From assembly GCA_035647615.1 (NCBI GenBank), contig DASRND010000011.1:1-64000 (forward strand): a DNA stretch of 64,000 bases, given 5' to 3'. Positions within the stretch are counted from its first letter, which is position 1. The number at the start of each line of letters is the position of its first letter. The DNA is from Bacteroidales bacterium. Its GTDB lineage: Bacteria > Bacteroidota > Bacteroidia > Bacteroidales > 4484-276. A model generated the notes under the pieces. It had not been told where the DNA came from. It did no database searches and was given only the letters and a program-made list of their open reading frames with translations. This document shows positions 20,310-28,032 of this stretch, piece by piece. A program made the translations under genes and the position numbers.

Positions 20310-21578
20310 ATGAAGATTTTCAAATTTGGCGGGGCTTCCGTCAATAGCGCAGAAGCAGTAAGGAACGCAGGCTCTATCCTTCGCCGGGAGTGGCAGCAGG
20401 AGTTGGTGGTAGTATTTTCGGCCATGGGCAAAACCACGAACATGCTTGAGGAGGTTGTAAATGCTGCCTGGCAAAAGACGGGCAATACAGATCAATGCAT
20501 TAGCAAGGTAAAAGATTATCATACACAAATTATCAACGATCTGTTCCCCGCTGATCATGCGGTACATCACCTCCTGGATGGGTTTTTGCTCAATCTTTCG
20601 GCAGTAGCTGCGGACACCTCTTATAGCTACGACGAGTTTTACGATCGTGTGGTGCCTTTCGGCGAATTGATTTCCACAGCTATTCTAAGCGTTTGGTTCG
20701 ATGATCAAGACCTTCCCAACATTCTCCTTCCAGGGCCATCACTTCTAAAAACCGACAATCATTTTCGCGACGCTGCCATTCTCTGGCCTCAGACCTGTGA
20801 ACGCATTCAAACGCGTATTCGCACTGTTCTGGCCGACAATCCCGGGCATTTTATTCTCACGCAGGGTTTTATCGCCAGCACCACCGATGGCCGTCCTACT
20901 ACGCTGGGGCGCGAAGGCAGCGACTTTTCAGCCGCCGTGCTGGCCTATTGTCTCGATGCCGAAGAAGTTATTGTGTGGAAAGATGTGGATGGTTTGTTGA
21001 ATGCCGATCCGGTTTATTTCGCCACCACCCGGCTCATTCCGGAGCTGTCGTACCGCGAAACAATAGAGCTTGCCTATTATGGCGCCAAAATTCTGCATCC
21101 CAAAACCATCAAGCCGCTGCATAACAAGAACATCCCGTTGCACATACGGTCGTTCTTTCATCCGGAGATGCCCGGCTCCGTCATCCATGCCAGCGAACAT
21201 GCCGATACGCTTATCCCTTTTTTTATCCTTAAAAAAGATCAGCTGTTGCTTTCGTTCTCCACACGCGATTTTTCTTTTATTAATGAAGAAAAGCTAAAAA
21301 TACTTTTTGGAGTTTTTTCTGATCACAACATTCGCATCAACCTGATGCAAAATTCGGCCATCAGTTTCACGGTGTGTATCAATCATCCACATCATAAGCT
21401 ACAGACACTGCTCGAGGAACTTAGCGAGGCCTTTGAGATACGTTACAACGAGGGCCTGGAGCTGCTCACCATCCGCCACTTCGAAAGTGTTGATTTGCAA
21501 ACTTATGTTTCGGGGTGTAGTGTTTTGCTCGAACAGCGAAGCCGGCGAACGTTGCAGATAGCTTATCAGCGGGAATAA
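20310..21578 (+). CDS. lysC: Aspartate kinase (monofunctional)
   Basis: A 422-residue enzyme that phosphorylates L-aspartate, the first step to lysine, threonine and methionine. The N-terminal kinase domain opens with KFGGASV and carries the substrate/ATP loop TLGREGSDFSAAVLAY and the VWKDVDGLLNADP stretch. The C-terminal about 130 residues hold ACT-like regulation (INEEKLKILFGVFSDHNIRINLMQNSAISFTVCI), which normally binds the feedback amino acid. It lacks the homoserine dehydrogenase fusion seen in some Bacteroidota. It stands alone with its own promoter. The symbol is used for the general aspartokinase; which isozyme type it matches is not determined. Confidence 0.92.
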   Translation: MKIFKFGGASVNSAEAVRNAGSILRREWQQELVVVFSAMGKTTNMLEEVVNAAWQKTGNTDQCISKVKDYHTQIINDLFPADHAVHHLLDGFLLNLSAVAADTSYSYDEFYDRVVPFGELISTAILSVWFDDQDLPNILLPGPSLLKTDNHFRDAAILWPQTCERIQTRIRTVLADNPGHFILTQGFIASTTDGRPTTLGREGSDFSAAVLAYCLDAEEVIVWKDVDGLLNADPVYFATTRLIPELSYRETIELAYYGAKILHPKTIKPLHNKNIPLHIRSFFHPEMPGSVIHASEHADTLIPFFILKKDQLLLSFSTRDFSFINEEKLKILFGVFSDHNIRINLMQNSAISFTVCINHPHHKLQTLLEELSEAFEIRYNEGLELLTIRHFESVDLQTYVSGCSVLLEQRSRRTLQIAYQRE

Positions 21579-21640
21579 GCACTGATCAGTTGCATTATTT
21601 TTTGCGTTTGGATTTTTCAAAAAAGTAGACTCTCGTTCAG

Positions 21641-21761
21641 CTTAGGCTTTGCCTAAGTTGTATCTATTTCCGTAGGCTGTGCCTACCTTTTTTAATTCAT
21701 CTAAAAAAGACAGCAGCAGGCAGAGCCTGCGGAAATAGCAATGACGAGGCTTAGCCTCGTC
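21641..21761. repeat. Cluster of four short GGC-nnn-GCC hairpins (REP/BIME-like)
   Basis: Four perfect hairpins with 3-base loops: 21641-21657 (7-bp stem), 21672-21686 (6 bp), 21716-21730 (6 bp) and 21743-21761 (8 bp). The second and third are inverted copies of each other including a flanking CTATTTCCG (21664-21672 and its complement at 21730-21738). This layout is typical of paired REP sequences. No REP-associated transposase is in the window. Some of these hairpins may also end transcription of the aspartate kinase gene. Confidence 0.75.
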
Positions 21762-21851
21762 CAAACACCTGGCTGGTCATGATTAAGTGATGAGGTTTTC
21801 TTTACCATGCTATCCCGCGTTATCTTCGGAGCCACGAACCCATATCAGAAC

Positions 21852-21879
21852 CCTGCGCACTGCTCTATGCGCCCTGCGC
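21852..21879. repeat. Heptamer repeat block after the PAP2 gene
   Basis: Four 7-base units on the plus strand: CCTGCGC, ACTGCTC, TATGCGC, CCTGCGC. The block lies 9 bases beyond the stop codon of the minus-strand PAP2 gene and shares vocabulary and orientation with blocks at 31794-31814 and 56336-56426. Confidence 0.65.
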
Positions 21880-21888
21880 CCTTTCGTT

Positions 21889-22734
21889 TTACTTAAAAGT
21901 ATAGCTTAGCGTAACGCCCGTAAATCCGCTGCTGCTAAACGGTGTAACGGTTATCTTCTGTTGCTCGTAGTTGTTGTAAACCAATCTTCCGACGGCGTAG
22001 CCCAATGCTGCTCCGGCAAATACATCGCTGGCCCAGTGGCGGTCGTCGTAGGTGCGCGAGATAGCTACCAGCGAGGCCAGCGAAAAAGCGGTGATGCCTA
22101 CCCAGCGGCGCTCGTGATAGTAAGCGCTGAGAACAGTAGCTGCTGCAAAAACCACCGAAGAATGTCCGGATGGAAAAGAGTTGTCGCGCCAGTCGCCCAA
22201 TGGCCCTTGCCAGTTCATGGGATCGGCCGGATCGCCTTCATCGGGGCGCTCTCGCTGAAACAAGCCCTTCAGCAGCAATGTGTAGCCGCCCGTCAGCAAC
22301 ACAGCCTTGCCGGTGAGCAGGGCAGCCGTTTCGGTGTGGTTGTCGTTGGCTGCTACACCATATATATACATGCCTCCCAGCAGCCCTGCCAGATACCATT
22401 TTCCCAACGGTTCGAGCGCGTATTTAGAAATGTCGTCCTGGGTGGCGGTGTGGTTGCGCAGATAAAAATCGTGGATGGCTTTGTCCTGTGTAAAAAGCAC
22501 CAGTGTGGCGCCTGTAAAAGCTGCAAAGCCGAGCCATTGCTTGCCGTCCCAACCCACAGGAGCGATGGCAATATTGGCAGCATCGGTTGCGTACGACAGC
22601 AGATACTCCTTGTTGATGTGTAGCTCTGGCAACGAATCCTGCGCAGCCATTGGCCTGACCAACAGCAAAAAAACCATCAGCGTAAGCGCCAATCGTTGCA
22701 TGTTGAAGATAGTCCTATGCTTTGGGTTGGTCAT
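21889..22734 (-). CDS. PAP2-family (type 2 phosphatidic acid phosphatase) membrane protein
   Basis: A 281-residue protein with a signal peptide (best if translation starts at the internal ATG 22701, MQRLALTLMVFLLLVRPMAAQ) and several hydrophobic segments. All three PAP2 phosphatase motifs are visible: K(G)LFQRERP, PSGHSS and SRTYDDRHWASDV, giving the catalytic His, Arg and Asp. The enzyme would act in the periplasm or outer membrane on lipid phosphates such as phosphatidic acid, undecaprenyl pyrophosphate or lipid A phosphate; the true substrate cannot be told from sequence. The end (VTLSYTFK) suggests a final beta strand, as in outer-membrane PAP2-like proteins of Bacteroidota. It stands alone. 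Confidence 0.88.
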   Translation of the reverse strand: MTNPKHRTIFNMQRLALTLMVFLLLVRPMAAQDSLPELHINKEYLLSYATDAANIAIAPVGWDGKQWLGFAAFTGATLVLFTQDKAIHDFYLRNHTATQDDISKYALEPLGKWYLAGLLGGMYIYGVAANDNHTETAALLTGKAVLLTGGYTLLLKGLFQRERPDEGDPADPMNWQGPLGDWRDNSFPSGHSSVVFAAATVLSAYYHERRWVGITAFSLASLVAISRTYDDRHWASDVFAGAALGYAVGRLVYNNYEQQKITVTPFSSSGFTGVTLSYTFK

Positions 22735-22863
22735 CGGGAAGGACTGTTTTATTTTTTTAAATTTTAAAACTCATTGAAGTTCACAAGAAGAGTCCCTTTT
22801 GAAATTTGTTTTTTTGGGATTTATTTGGGATTTGATCATTGTGATTTGTTATTTCTCTTCTTA

Positions 22864-23640
22864 TTATTTCCCTTCTTTTTCTTTGGCTTCGTTCCACAAG
22901 GCATCCATCTGCTCCAGCGAAAGCTCGTGCATTTCCTTGTCGTTTTTATGTGCCTGCGCTTCGATGTAGTTGAAACGGCTCATAAACTTCCGGTTGGTGC
23001 GCTCCAATGCATCTTCGGGATTAACACCAATAAAACGTGCATAATTTACCAACGAAAACAAAAGGTCGCCAAATTCTTTCTCCATGGCGGCAGTGTCGCC
23101 GCGTGCCACTTCCTGTTGCAGCTCTTCTACTTCTTCGTTCACTTTTTCCCATACCTGTGCGGTTTCTTTCCAGTCGAAGCCCACACCGCGGGCCTTCTCC
23201 TGCATCCTGAAAGCCTTCACCATGGCAGGCAGCGAGCTGGGCACGCCACCCAACACCGTTTTGCGGCCTTTCTCTTTCAGCTTTATCTTCTCCCAGTTGT
23301 TTTTCACATCTTCGTCATCTGCTACACTTACATCGGCATAAATATGCGGATGCCGTGATGTGAGCTTTTTGGAGATGCCATCGAGCACATCTTTAATGTC
23401 GAAGGCTCCGGTTTCGGAACCTATCTTAGCATAAAACACCAGGTGCAACATCAGGTCGCCAAGTTCCTGGCAGATTTCTTTTGGCTTATTTTCCAGAATA
23501 GCGTCGGAAAGCTCGTAAGTTTCTTCGATGGTGAGATAGCGCAAGCTCTCGAACGTTTGTTTCCTGTCCCAGGGGCAGCCGGCGCGTAGCTCGTCCATTA
23601 TGGTGAGCAAACGCCCGAAGGCAGCCAGTTTTTCATCCAT
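22864..23640 (-). CDS. mazG: Nucleoside triphosphate pyrophosphohydrolase MazG
   Basis: A 258-residue enzyme that hydrolyses NTPs or dNTPs to monophosphate and pyrophosphate, helping clean the nucleotide pool. It has the family's two MazG domains: the first at about residues 20-115 (GCPWDRKQTFESLRYLTIEE ... CQELGDLMLHLVFYAKIG) and the second at about 165-230 (EKVNEEVEELQQEV ... EKEFGDLLFSLVNYARFIG), each with the EExxE/ExxD metal-binding pattern. Length equals E. coli MazG. An exact -7 element precedes it at 23677-23684. No toxin-antitoxin genes are nearby, so it is the housekeeping type. Confidence 0.95.
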   Translation of the reverse strand: MDEKLAAFGRLLTIMDELRAGCPWDRKQTFESLRYLTIEETYELSDAILENKPKEICQELGDLMLHLVFYAKIGSETGAFDIKDVLDGISKKLTSRHPHIYADVSVADDEDVKNNWEKIKLKEKGRKTVLGGVPSSLPAMVKAFRMQEKARGVGFDWKETAQVWEKVNEEVEELQQEVARGDTAAMEKEFGDLLFSLVNYARFIGVNPEDALERTNRKFMSRFNYIEAQAHKNDKEMHELSLEQMDALWNEAKEKEGK

Positions 23641-23676
23641 GATTATCAGTTTATTTTGTCCGAATTAATAAAGTGG

Positions 23677-23684
23677 CAAAGATA
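23677..23684 (-). promoter_or_regulatory. -7 promoter element of mazG
   Basis: Minus-strand TATCTTTG, an exact TAnnTTTG, 36 bases before ATG 23640. Confidence 0.5.
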
Positions 23685-23736
23685 GGTCTGATATTTTTAT
23701 GATGCAGCGCTGGGGCGCAAAAGGTTCATTAAATGC

Positions 23737-23744
23737 TACTTTTG
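23737..23744 (+). promoter_or_regulatory. -7 promoter element of the suf genes
   Basis: TACTTTTG, an exact TAnnTTTG, 172 bases before ATG 23917. It would give a long leader; the region between shows no clear riboswitch or operator. Confidence 0.4.
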
Positions 23745-23916
23745 TCGATCTTATAAATATGTCGTAGGCCTGGTGGAAAATGTAAAACATCCTTTTTAAT
23801 ATTTTGATACTAAGCCAGTGGCATGGGAGTTTTCATGGAAATGACCAATATCGCTGTCTGGATGAAGCCCTCATCTGCCGGCAGCCTAACAATCGGCGAC
23901 ATTTGCTGTTTAGAGG

Positions 23917-25203
23917 GTGATGATTAAAACAAATAATAAAGTTGAAAACCTTTCTGTGGAAGGGATTAAAAAAATAAGTCACGTGAATTTTGATGTAGAA
24001 AAAATACGCAAAGATTTTCCGCTTCTGGAGCGCACCGTTTACAACAAGCCACTTGTTTATTTGGACAATGCCGCCACCAACCAAAAGCCGCGGCAGGTGC
24101 TGCAGCGTTTGGCGGATTATTACGAAAACGAAAACAGCAACATCCATCGTGGCACCCACAAATTGAGCATACAGGCCACCACTGCCTACGAACAGGCCCG
24201 GCAAACTGTTGCTCAGTTTATCAATGCACCCGCACCCGAGCAAATAATTTTCACCAAAGGCACCACCGAATCCATCAATCTGGTGGCGACAACTTTCGGA
24301 GAGCGTTTCATCAAGGCCGGCGACGAAGTGTTGATTACTCACATGGAGCATCATAGCAACATAGTGCCGTGGCAACTCATGTGCGACCGTTACGGAGCTA
24401 CACTGCGGGTAGCCGATATTACCGATGCCGGCGTTCTGGATATGGAAGATTTTAAGCGTAAGCTTAATAAAAAAACCAAGCTCGTGGCTTTTGCGCATGT
24501 TTCCAATACGTTGGGAACCATCAATCCTGCGCAGGAGCTAGTGAAGCTGGCGCATGATGTCGGCGCCCGCGTGCTCATCGACGGGGCACAGGCAGTGGCG
24601 CATTTGCCGGTAGATGTGCAGGCACTCGATTGCGATTTTTACTGCTTCTCGGCACACAAGATTTACGGTCCGATGGGCAACGGCGTGCTTTTTGGCAAAC
24701 AGGAAATCTTGCAGGAATTGCCGCCCTATCAGGGTGGTGGTGAAATGATTAGTCAGGTCACTTTTGAGAAAACAACTTTTAACGAGTTGCCTTTCCGCTT
24801 TGAGGCCGGAACACCCAACGTGTCGGGGGCGCTCGGACTGGAAGCTGCCCTGCAATATTTGGAATCTGTTGGACCGGAGGCGATGCATCGTTATGAAAAC
24901 GAACTGCTGCACTACGCCACCGAAAAGCTTAGCACCATCCCCGGATTGATTATCTATGGCAATTCTCCTGAAAAAACCGGTGTTGTCACCTTTAATCTTG
25001 CCGGAATACATTCTTACGATATGGGCACGCTTCTCGACAAGTTTGGCATCGCGGTGCGCACCGGCCACATGTGTACGCAGCCGCTCATCGACTTTTACGG
25101 TGTGCCGGGTTTTATTCGGGCTTCCTTTGCGATGTACAACACCCGTCAGGAAGTGGATGCACTCACCGAGGCCATCATGCGCAGCCGCGAGATGCTGCTG
25201 TAG
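23917..25203 (+). CDS. sufS: Cysteine desulfurase, SufS type
   Basis: A 428-residue PLP enzyme that takes sulfur from cysteine and passes it, as a persulfide, to SufE. Class V aminotransferase features are visible: YLDNAATNQKP, THMEHHSNIVPWQ, and the PLP lysine Lys248 in CFSAHKIYGPMGNG. The catalytic cysteine is Cys386 in RTGHMCTQP, the group II (SufS) form with a short active-site loop. The frame has about 20 residues more at the N terminus than usual; GTG 23983 (VNFDVEKIRKDF) is a possible true start. SufE and a SufT-like gene follow at once, so the three form an Fe-S assembly operon, though sufB, sufC and sufD are not here. Confidence 0.94.
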   Translation: MMIKTNNKVENLSVEGIKKISHVNFDVEKIRKDFPLLERTVYNKPLVYLDNAATNQKPRQVLQRLADYYENENSNIHRGTHKLSIQATTAYEQARQTVAQFINAPAPEQIIFTKGTTESINLVATTFGERFIKAGDEVLITHMEHHSNIVPWQLMCDRYGATLRVADITDAGVLDMEDFKRKLNKKTKLVAFAHVSNTLGTINPAQELVKLAHDVGARVLIDGAQAVAHLPVDVQALDCDFYCFSAHKIYGPMGNGVLFGKQEILQELPPYQGGGEMISQVTFEKTTFNELPFRFEAGTPNVSGALGLEAALQYLESVGPEAMHRYENELLHYATEKLSTIPGLIIYGNSPEKTGVVTFNLAGIHSYDMGTLLDKFGIAVRTGHMCTQPLIDFYGVPGFIRASFAMYNTRQEVDALTEAIMRSREMLL

Positions 25204-25254
25204 CTTTGGCTTTATTTTTTTGTATTAATAATTAAGATAAAACAACAAGAACGA

Positions 25255-25707
25255 ATGGAATCTATCAGTGAAAAGGCAAACCAGATCGTTGACGAATTTG
25301 AAATCTACGACGATTGGCTCGACAAGTACAATTATCTTATCGAAATGGGCAGAGATCTTCCGGTGATTGATGAGAAATACAAGGTGAAGCAAAATCTAAT
25401 CTCCGGATGTCAGAGCAGTGTGTGGCTGCAAGGTGAGTACCGCGACGGGCATATTTATTTTTCTGCCGACAGCGACGCCGTGATTACCAAAGGAATTGTA
25501 AACCTGCTCATCAGGGTGCTTTCGGGGCAAACTCCGCAGGCCATCATCGATGCAGATTTAGATTTTATTGATAAAATAGGTTTAAAAGAACATCTTTCGC
25601 CCACCCGTTCCAACGGATTGGTGTCGATGATAAAACAAATGAAACTTTATGCCCTTGCATTCAAAACCAAATACGAATTAAAACCCGAAAACGATGGACA
25701 GCAATAA
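25255..25707 (+). CDS. sufE: Sulfur acceptor protein SufE
   Basis: A 150-residue SufE-family protein. It accepts the persulfide from SufS on its conserved cysteine, Cys52 in LISGCQSSVWL, and carries it to the SufBCD scaffold. The family stretches YDDWLDKYNYLIEMG and DFIDKIGLKEHLSPTRSNGL are intact. The gene starts 51 bases after sufS and its end overlaps the next gene by 14 bases, indicating one transcript with coupled translation. Confidence 0.95.
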   Translation: MESISEKANQIVDEFEIYDDWLDKYNYLIEMGRDLPVIDEKYKVKQNLISGCQSSVWLQGEYRDGHIYFSADSDAVITKGIVNLLIRVLSGQTPQAIIDADLDFIDKIGLKEHLSPTRSNGLVSMIKQMKLYALAFKTKYELKPENDGQQ

Positions 25708-26011
25708 TGATAAGTCATTGCGCGAAGCAGTAATAGAAGCACTGGAATCAGTTTATGATCCCGAAATCCCTGTTAATATCTTCGCACTGGGATTGGTTTA
25801 CGAAGTAAAGGTTGACGATGGCAAAGTGCACGTGCTGATGACGCTCACCTCGCCCAACTGCCCGGTGGCAGAGTCGTTGCCGATGGAGGTAAAACAAAAA
25901 ATAGAAGAGCTCGAAGATGTCATCGAAGCCGATGTAGAGATCACTTTCGACCCGCCCTGGGACGAAGATATGATGTCGGACGAAGCCTTGCTGGAACTGG
26001 GATTATTGTAG
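25694..26011 (+). CDS. MIP18/DUF59-family Fe-S assembly protein (SufT-like)
   Basis: A 105-residue protein of the MIP18 (DUF59) family, whose members help insert or mature Fe-S clusters. The signature SVYDPEIPVNIFALGLVYEV and the Cys in TLTSPNCPVAE are present, and the family end FDPPWDEDMMSDEALLELGLL is typical. The ATG lies inside the last codons of sufE (overlap 25694-25707), so the two are translated together. It matches SufT as encoded in many suf operons; a closely related PaaD-like role is ruled out by context. Confidence 0.9.
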   Translation: MDSNNDKSLREAVIEALESVYDPEIPVNIFALGLVYEVKVDDGKVHVLMTLTSPNCPVAESLPMEVKQKIEELEDVIEADVEITFDPPWDEDMMSDEALLELGLL

Positions 26012-26016
26012 TTTTG
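25988..26016 (+). promoter_or_regulatory. Promoter of dxs overlapping the end of the suf operon
   Basis: TTG at 25988-25990, an 18-base spacer, then TAGTTTTG at 26009-26016, an exact TAnnTTTG whose first three bases are the stop codon of the SufT-like gene. Confidence 0.5.
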
Positions 26017-26064
26017 CCCGTGGACGATAAAATATTCCAGACATTTTAATTTCAATAAAAAGGC

Positions 26065-27984
26065 ATGACTGAAAAGTTGTTGCAAAAAATAAATTCACCG
26101 GCCGATCTTAAAAAGCTGCCTGAGTCGCAGCTCCAGGAATTGTGCGGCGAGCTGCGTCAGTTCATCATCGACGCTGTTTCCGACAATCCTGCACATTTGG
26201 GAGCCAACCTGGGAGCTGTGGAGCTTACCGTGGCGCTGCATTATGTTTTTGACACACCCGACGACAAACTGATTTGGGACGTAGGCCATCAGGCTTACGG
26301 CCATAAGATACTCACCGGACGCCGCGACCTTTTCGACACCAATCGCCGCAAAGGCGGCATCAGTGGATTTCCGAAAATGGAAGAAAGCGAGTATGATGCT
26401 TTTGGCGTAGGACATGCCTCCACTTCTATCTCGGCAGCCCTGGGCATGGCCGAAGCCTCCCAGCTTGCAGGTAATACCACACGCCATCACATTGCCGTAA
26501 TTGGCGACGGCGCCATGACCGGCGGAATGGCGTTGGAAGCCATGAACAATGCCGGCGTAAATAATCCAAACCTGCTGGTGATCCTTAACGACAATGGCAT
26601 TGCCATCGACAAAAATGTAGGTGCTATCAAAGATTACCTTGCCGGGATAGCAACCTCTCCGTTTTATAATCGATTGAAGGACAAAGTGTGGCTCGTTCTG
26701 GGCGGCGGCACCAAATACGGCCACAATACCCGTGCTATCGTAAAGCAGGTGGGCAACGCTGTAAAAGGAAGCATCCTGCGGCGCAGCAACTTGTTCGAAG
26801 CTTTCAACTTCCGTTATTTTGGGCCGGTAGATGGCAACGATGTGGAGCGCCTGGTGAAGCTGCTGCGCGACATCAAAAATATTAAGGGGCCTAAGCTGCT
26901 CCATATTGTAACTACTAAAGGTAAAGGCCTGGAGATGGCTGAGCGCGAGCCGGTGATTTATCATGCACCTCCCGGAAAATTCGACAGGCTCACCGGAAAG
27001 CTGGTTCCCAAAAAACCTTGCGACGGCGTGCAGCCACCCAAATATCAGGTGGTTTTTGGGCGCACCATGATTGAGCTGGCAGAGAGCAATCCCAAAGTGC
27101 TGGGCATCACTGCTGCTATGCCTACCGGTAGTTCGCTCGACATGCTCATGAACAAGATGCCACACAGGGCTTTCGATGTGGGAATTGCCGAACAGCATGC
27201 AGTTACTTTTGCTGCCGGGCTGGCCACGCAGGGATTTGTTCCTTTCTGTGTTATCTATTCCACCTTCCTGCAGCGCGCTTTCGATCAGATTATTCACGAC
27301 GTGGCATTGCAGAATCTCAATGTAGTTTTTTGTATCGACCGCGCCGGCGTAGTAGGGGAGGATGGAGCTACTCATCAGGGGGCTTTCGATCTAGCCTATT
27401 TGCGGTGCATTCCCAACATGACCATCTGTGCTCCTATGAACGAGCAGGAGCTGCGCAACATGATGTACACAGCTCAGCTTGCTGACAAAGGACCATGGGC
27501 AATACGTTATCCGCGCGGGCGCGGTGTTATGGAAAACTGGAAGACGCCACTGGAGGAAATCCTTTCTGCCACAGGCCGCCGGCTCAATGATGGCAGCAAT
27601 CTGGCTATTTTATCCATCGGTCATATTGGTAACGAAGCCGCCAAAGCTGTAGAAATTTTGCGCGAGGAAGATATTGAGGCTGCTCATTACGATGTGCGGT
27701 TTCTCAAACCACTCGACGAGAAGATGCTGCATGAAGTGTTTAAAAAATTCAGGAATATTATCACCGTTGAGGATGGCGTGATTGCAGGAGGCTTCGGCTC
27801 TGCCGTCCTCGAATTTATGGCCGATCATCAATATTCGGCTACGGTTATCCGGCTGGGAATCCCAGACTTGTTTGTGGAACACGGCGACAGAAATCTGATG
27901 ATCCATGAGCTGGGATATGATGCACAGGCTATAGCCGCTGCCGCGCGCAAACTTGCCGCCGCTTTTTCGCCGCTACACCACTGA
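26065..27984 (+). CDS. dxs: 1-deoxy-D-xylulose-5-phosphate synthase
   Basis: A 639-residue thiamine-diphosphate enzyme that joins pyruvate and glyceraldehyde 3-phosphate, the first step of the MEP isoprenoid pathway, also feeding thiamine and pyridoxal synthesis. The ThDP-binding motif GDGAMTGGMALEAMNNAG begins at Gly147; DVGHQAYGHKILTGR, the transketolase-type pyrimidine domain (GIAEQHAVTFAAGLA) and the C-terminal domain (ITVEDGVIAGGFGSAVLEFM) all follow in order. Length is normal for the family. It lies 53 bases after the SufT-like gene and probably has its own promoter there, though read-through from suf would link it to the Fe-S supply needed by IspG and IspH. Confidence 0.96.
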   Translation: MTEKLLQKINSPADLKKLPESQLQELCGELRQFIIDAVSDNPAHLGANLGAVELTVALHYVFDTPDDKLIWDVGHQAYGHKILTGRRDLFDTNRRKGGISGFPKMEESEYDAFGVGHASTSISAALGMAEASQLAGNTTRHHIAVIGDGAMTGGMALEAMNNAGVNNPNLLVILNDNGIAIDKNVGAIKDYLAGIATSPFYNRLKDKVWLVLGGGTKYGHNTRAIVKQVGNAVKGSILRRSNLFEAFNFRYFGPVDGNDVERLVKLLRDIKNIKGPKLLHIVTTKGKGLEMAEREPVIYHAPPGKFDRLTGKLVPKKPCDGVQPPKYQVVFGRTMIELAESNPKVLGITAAMPTGSSLDMLMNKMPHRAFDVGIAEQHAVTFAAGLATQGFVPFCVIYSTFLQRAFDQIIHDVALQNLNVVFCIDRAGVVGEDGATHQGAFDLAYLRCIPNMTICAPMNEQELRNMMYTAQLADKGPWAIRYPRGRGVMENWKTPLEEILSATGRRLNDGSNLAILSIGHIGNEAAKAVEILREEDIEAAHYDVRFLKPLDEKMLHEVFKKFRNIITVEDGVIAGGFGSAVLEFMADHQYSATVIRLGIPDLFVEHGDRNLMIHELGYDAQAIAAAARKLAAAFSPLHH

Positions 27985-28002
27985 TGAGCAGAATCGTGTC
28001 TT

Positions 28003-28010
28003 TATTTTTG
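28003..28010 (+). promoter_or_regulatory. -7 promoter element of the T9SS adhesin gene
   Basis: TATTTTTG, an exact TAnnTTTG, 22 bases before ATG 28033. Confidence 0.5.
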
Positions 28011-28032
28011 ATATACAATAAAAATCAAACCG

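Noticed and set aside
26095..27375. 426-residue open frame opposite dxs
   Set aside because: Fully antisense to a well-conserved gene in a GC-richer stretch; the translation is rich in His/Gln/Cys with no domain pattern.
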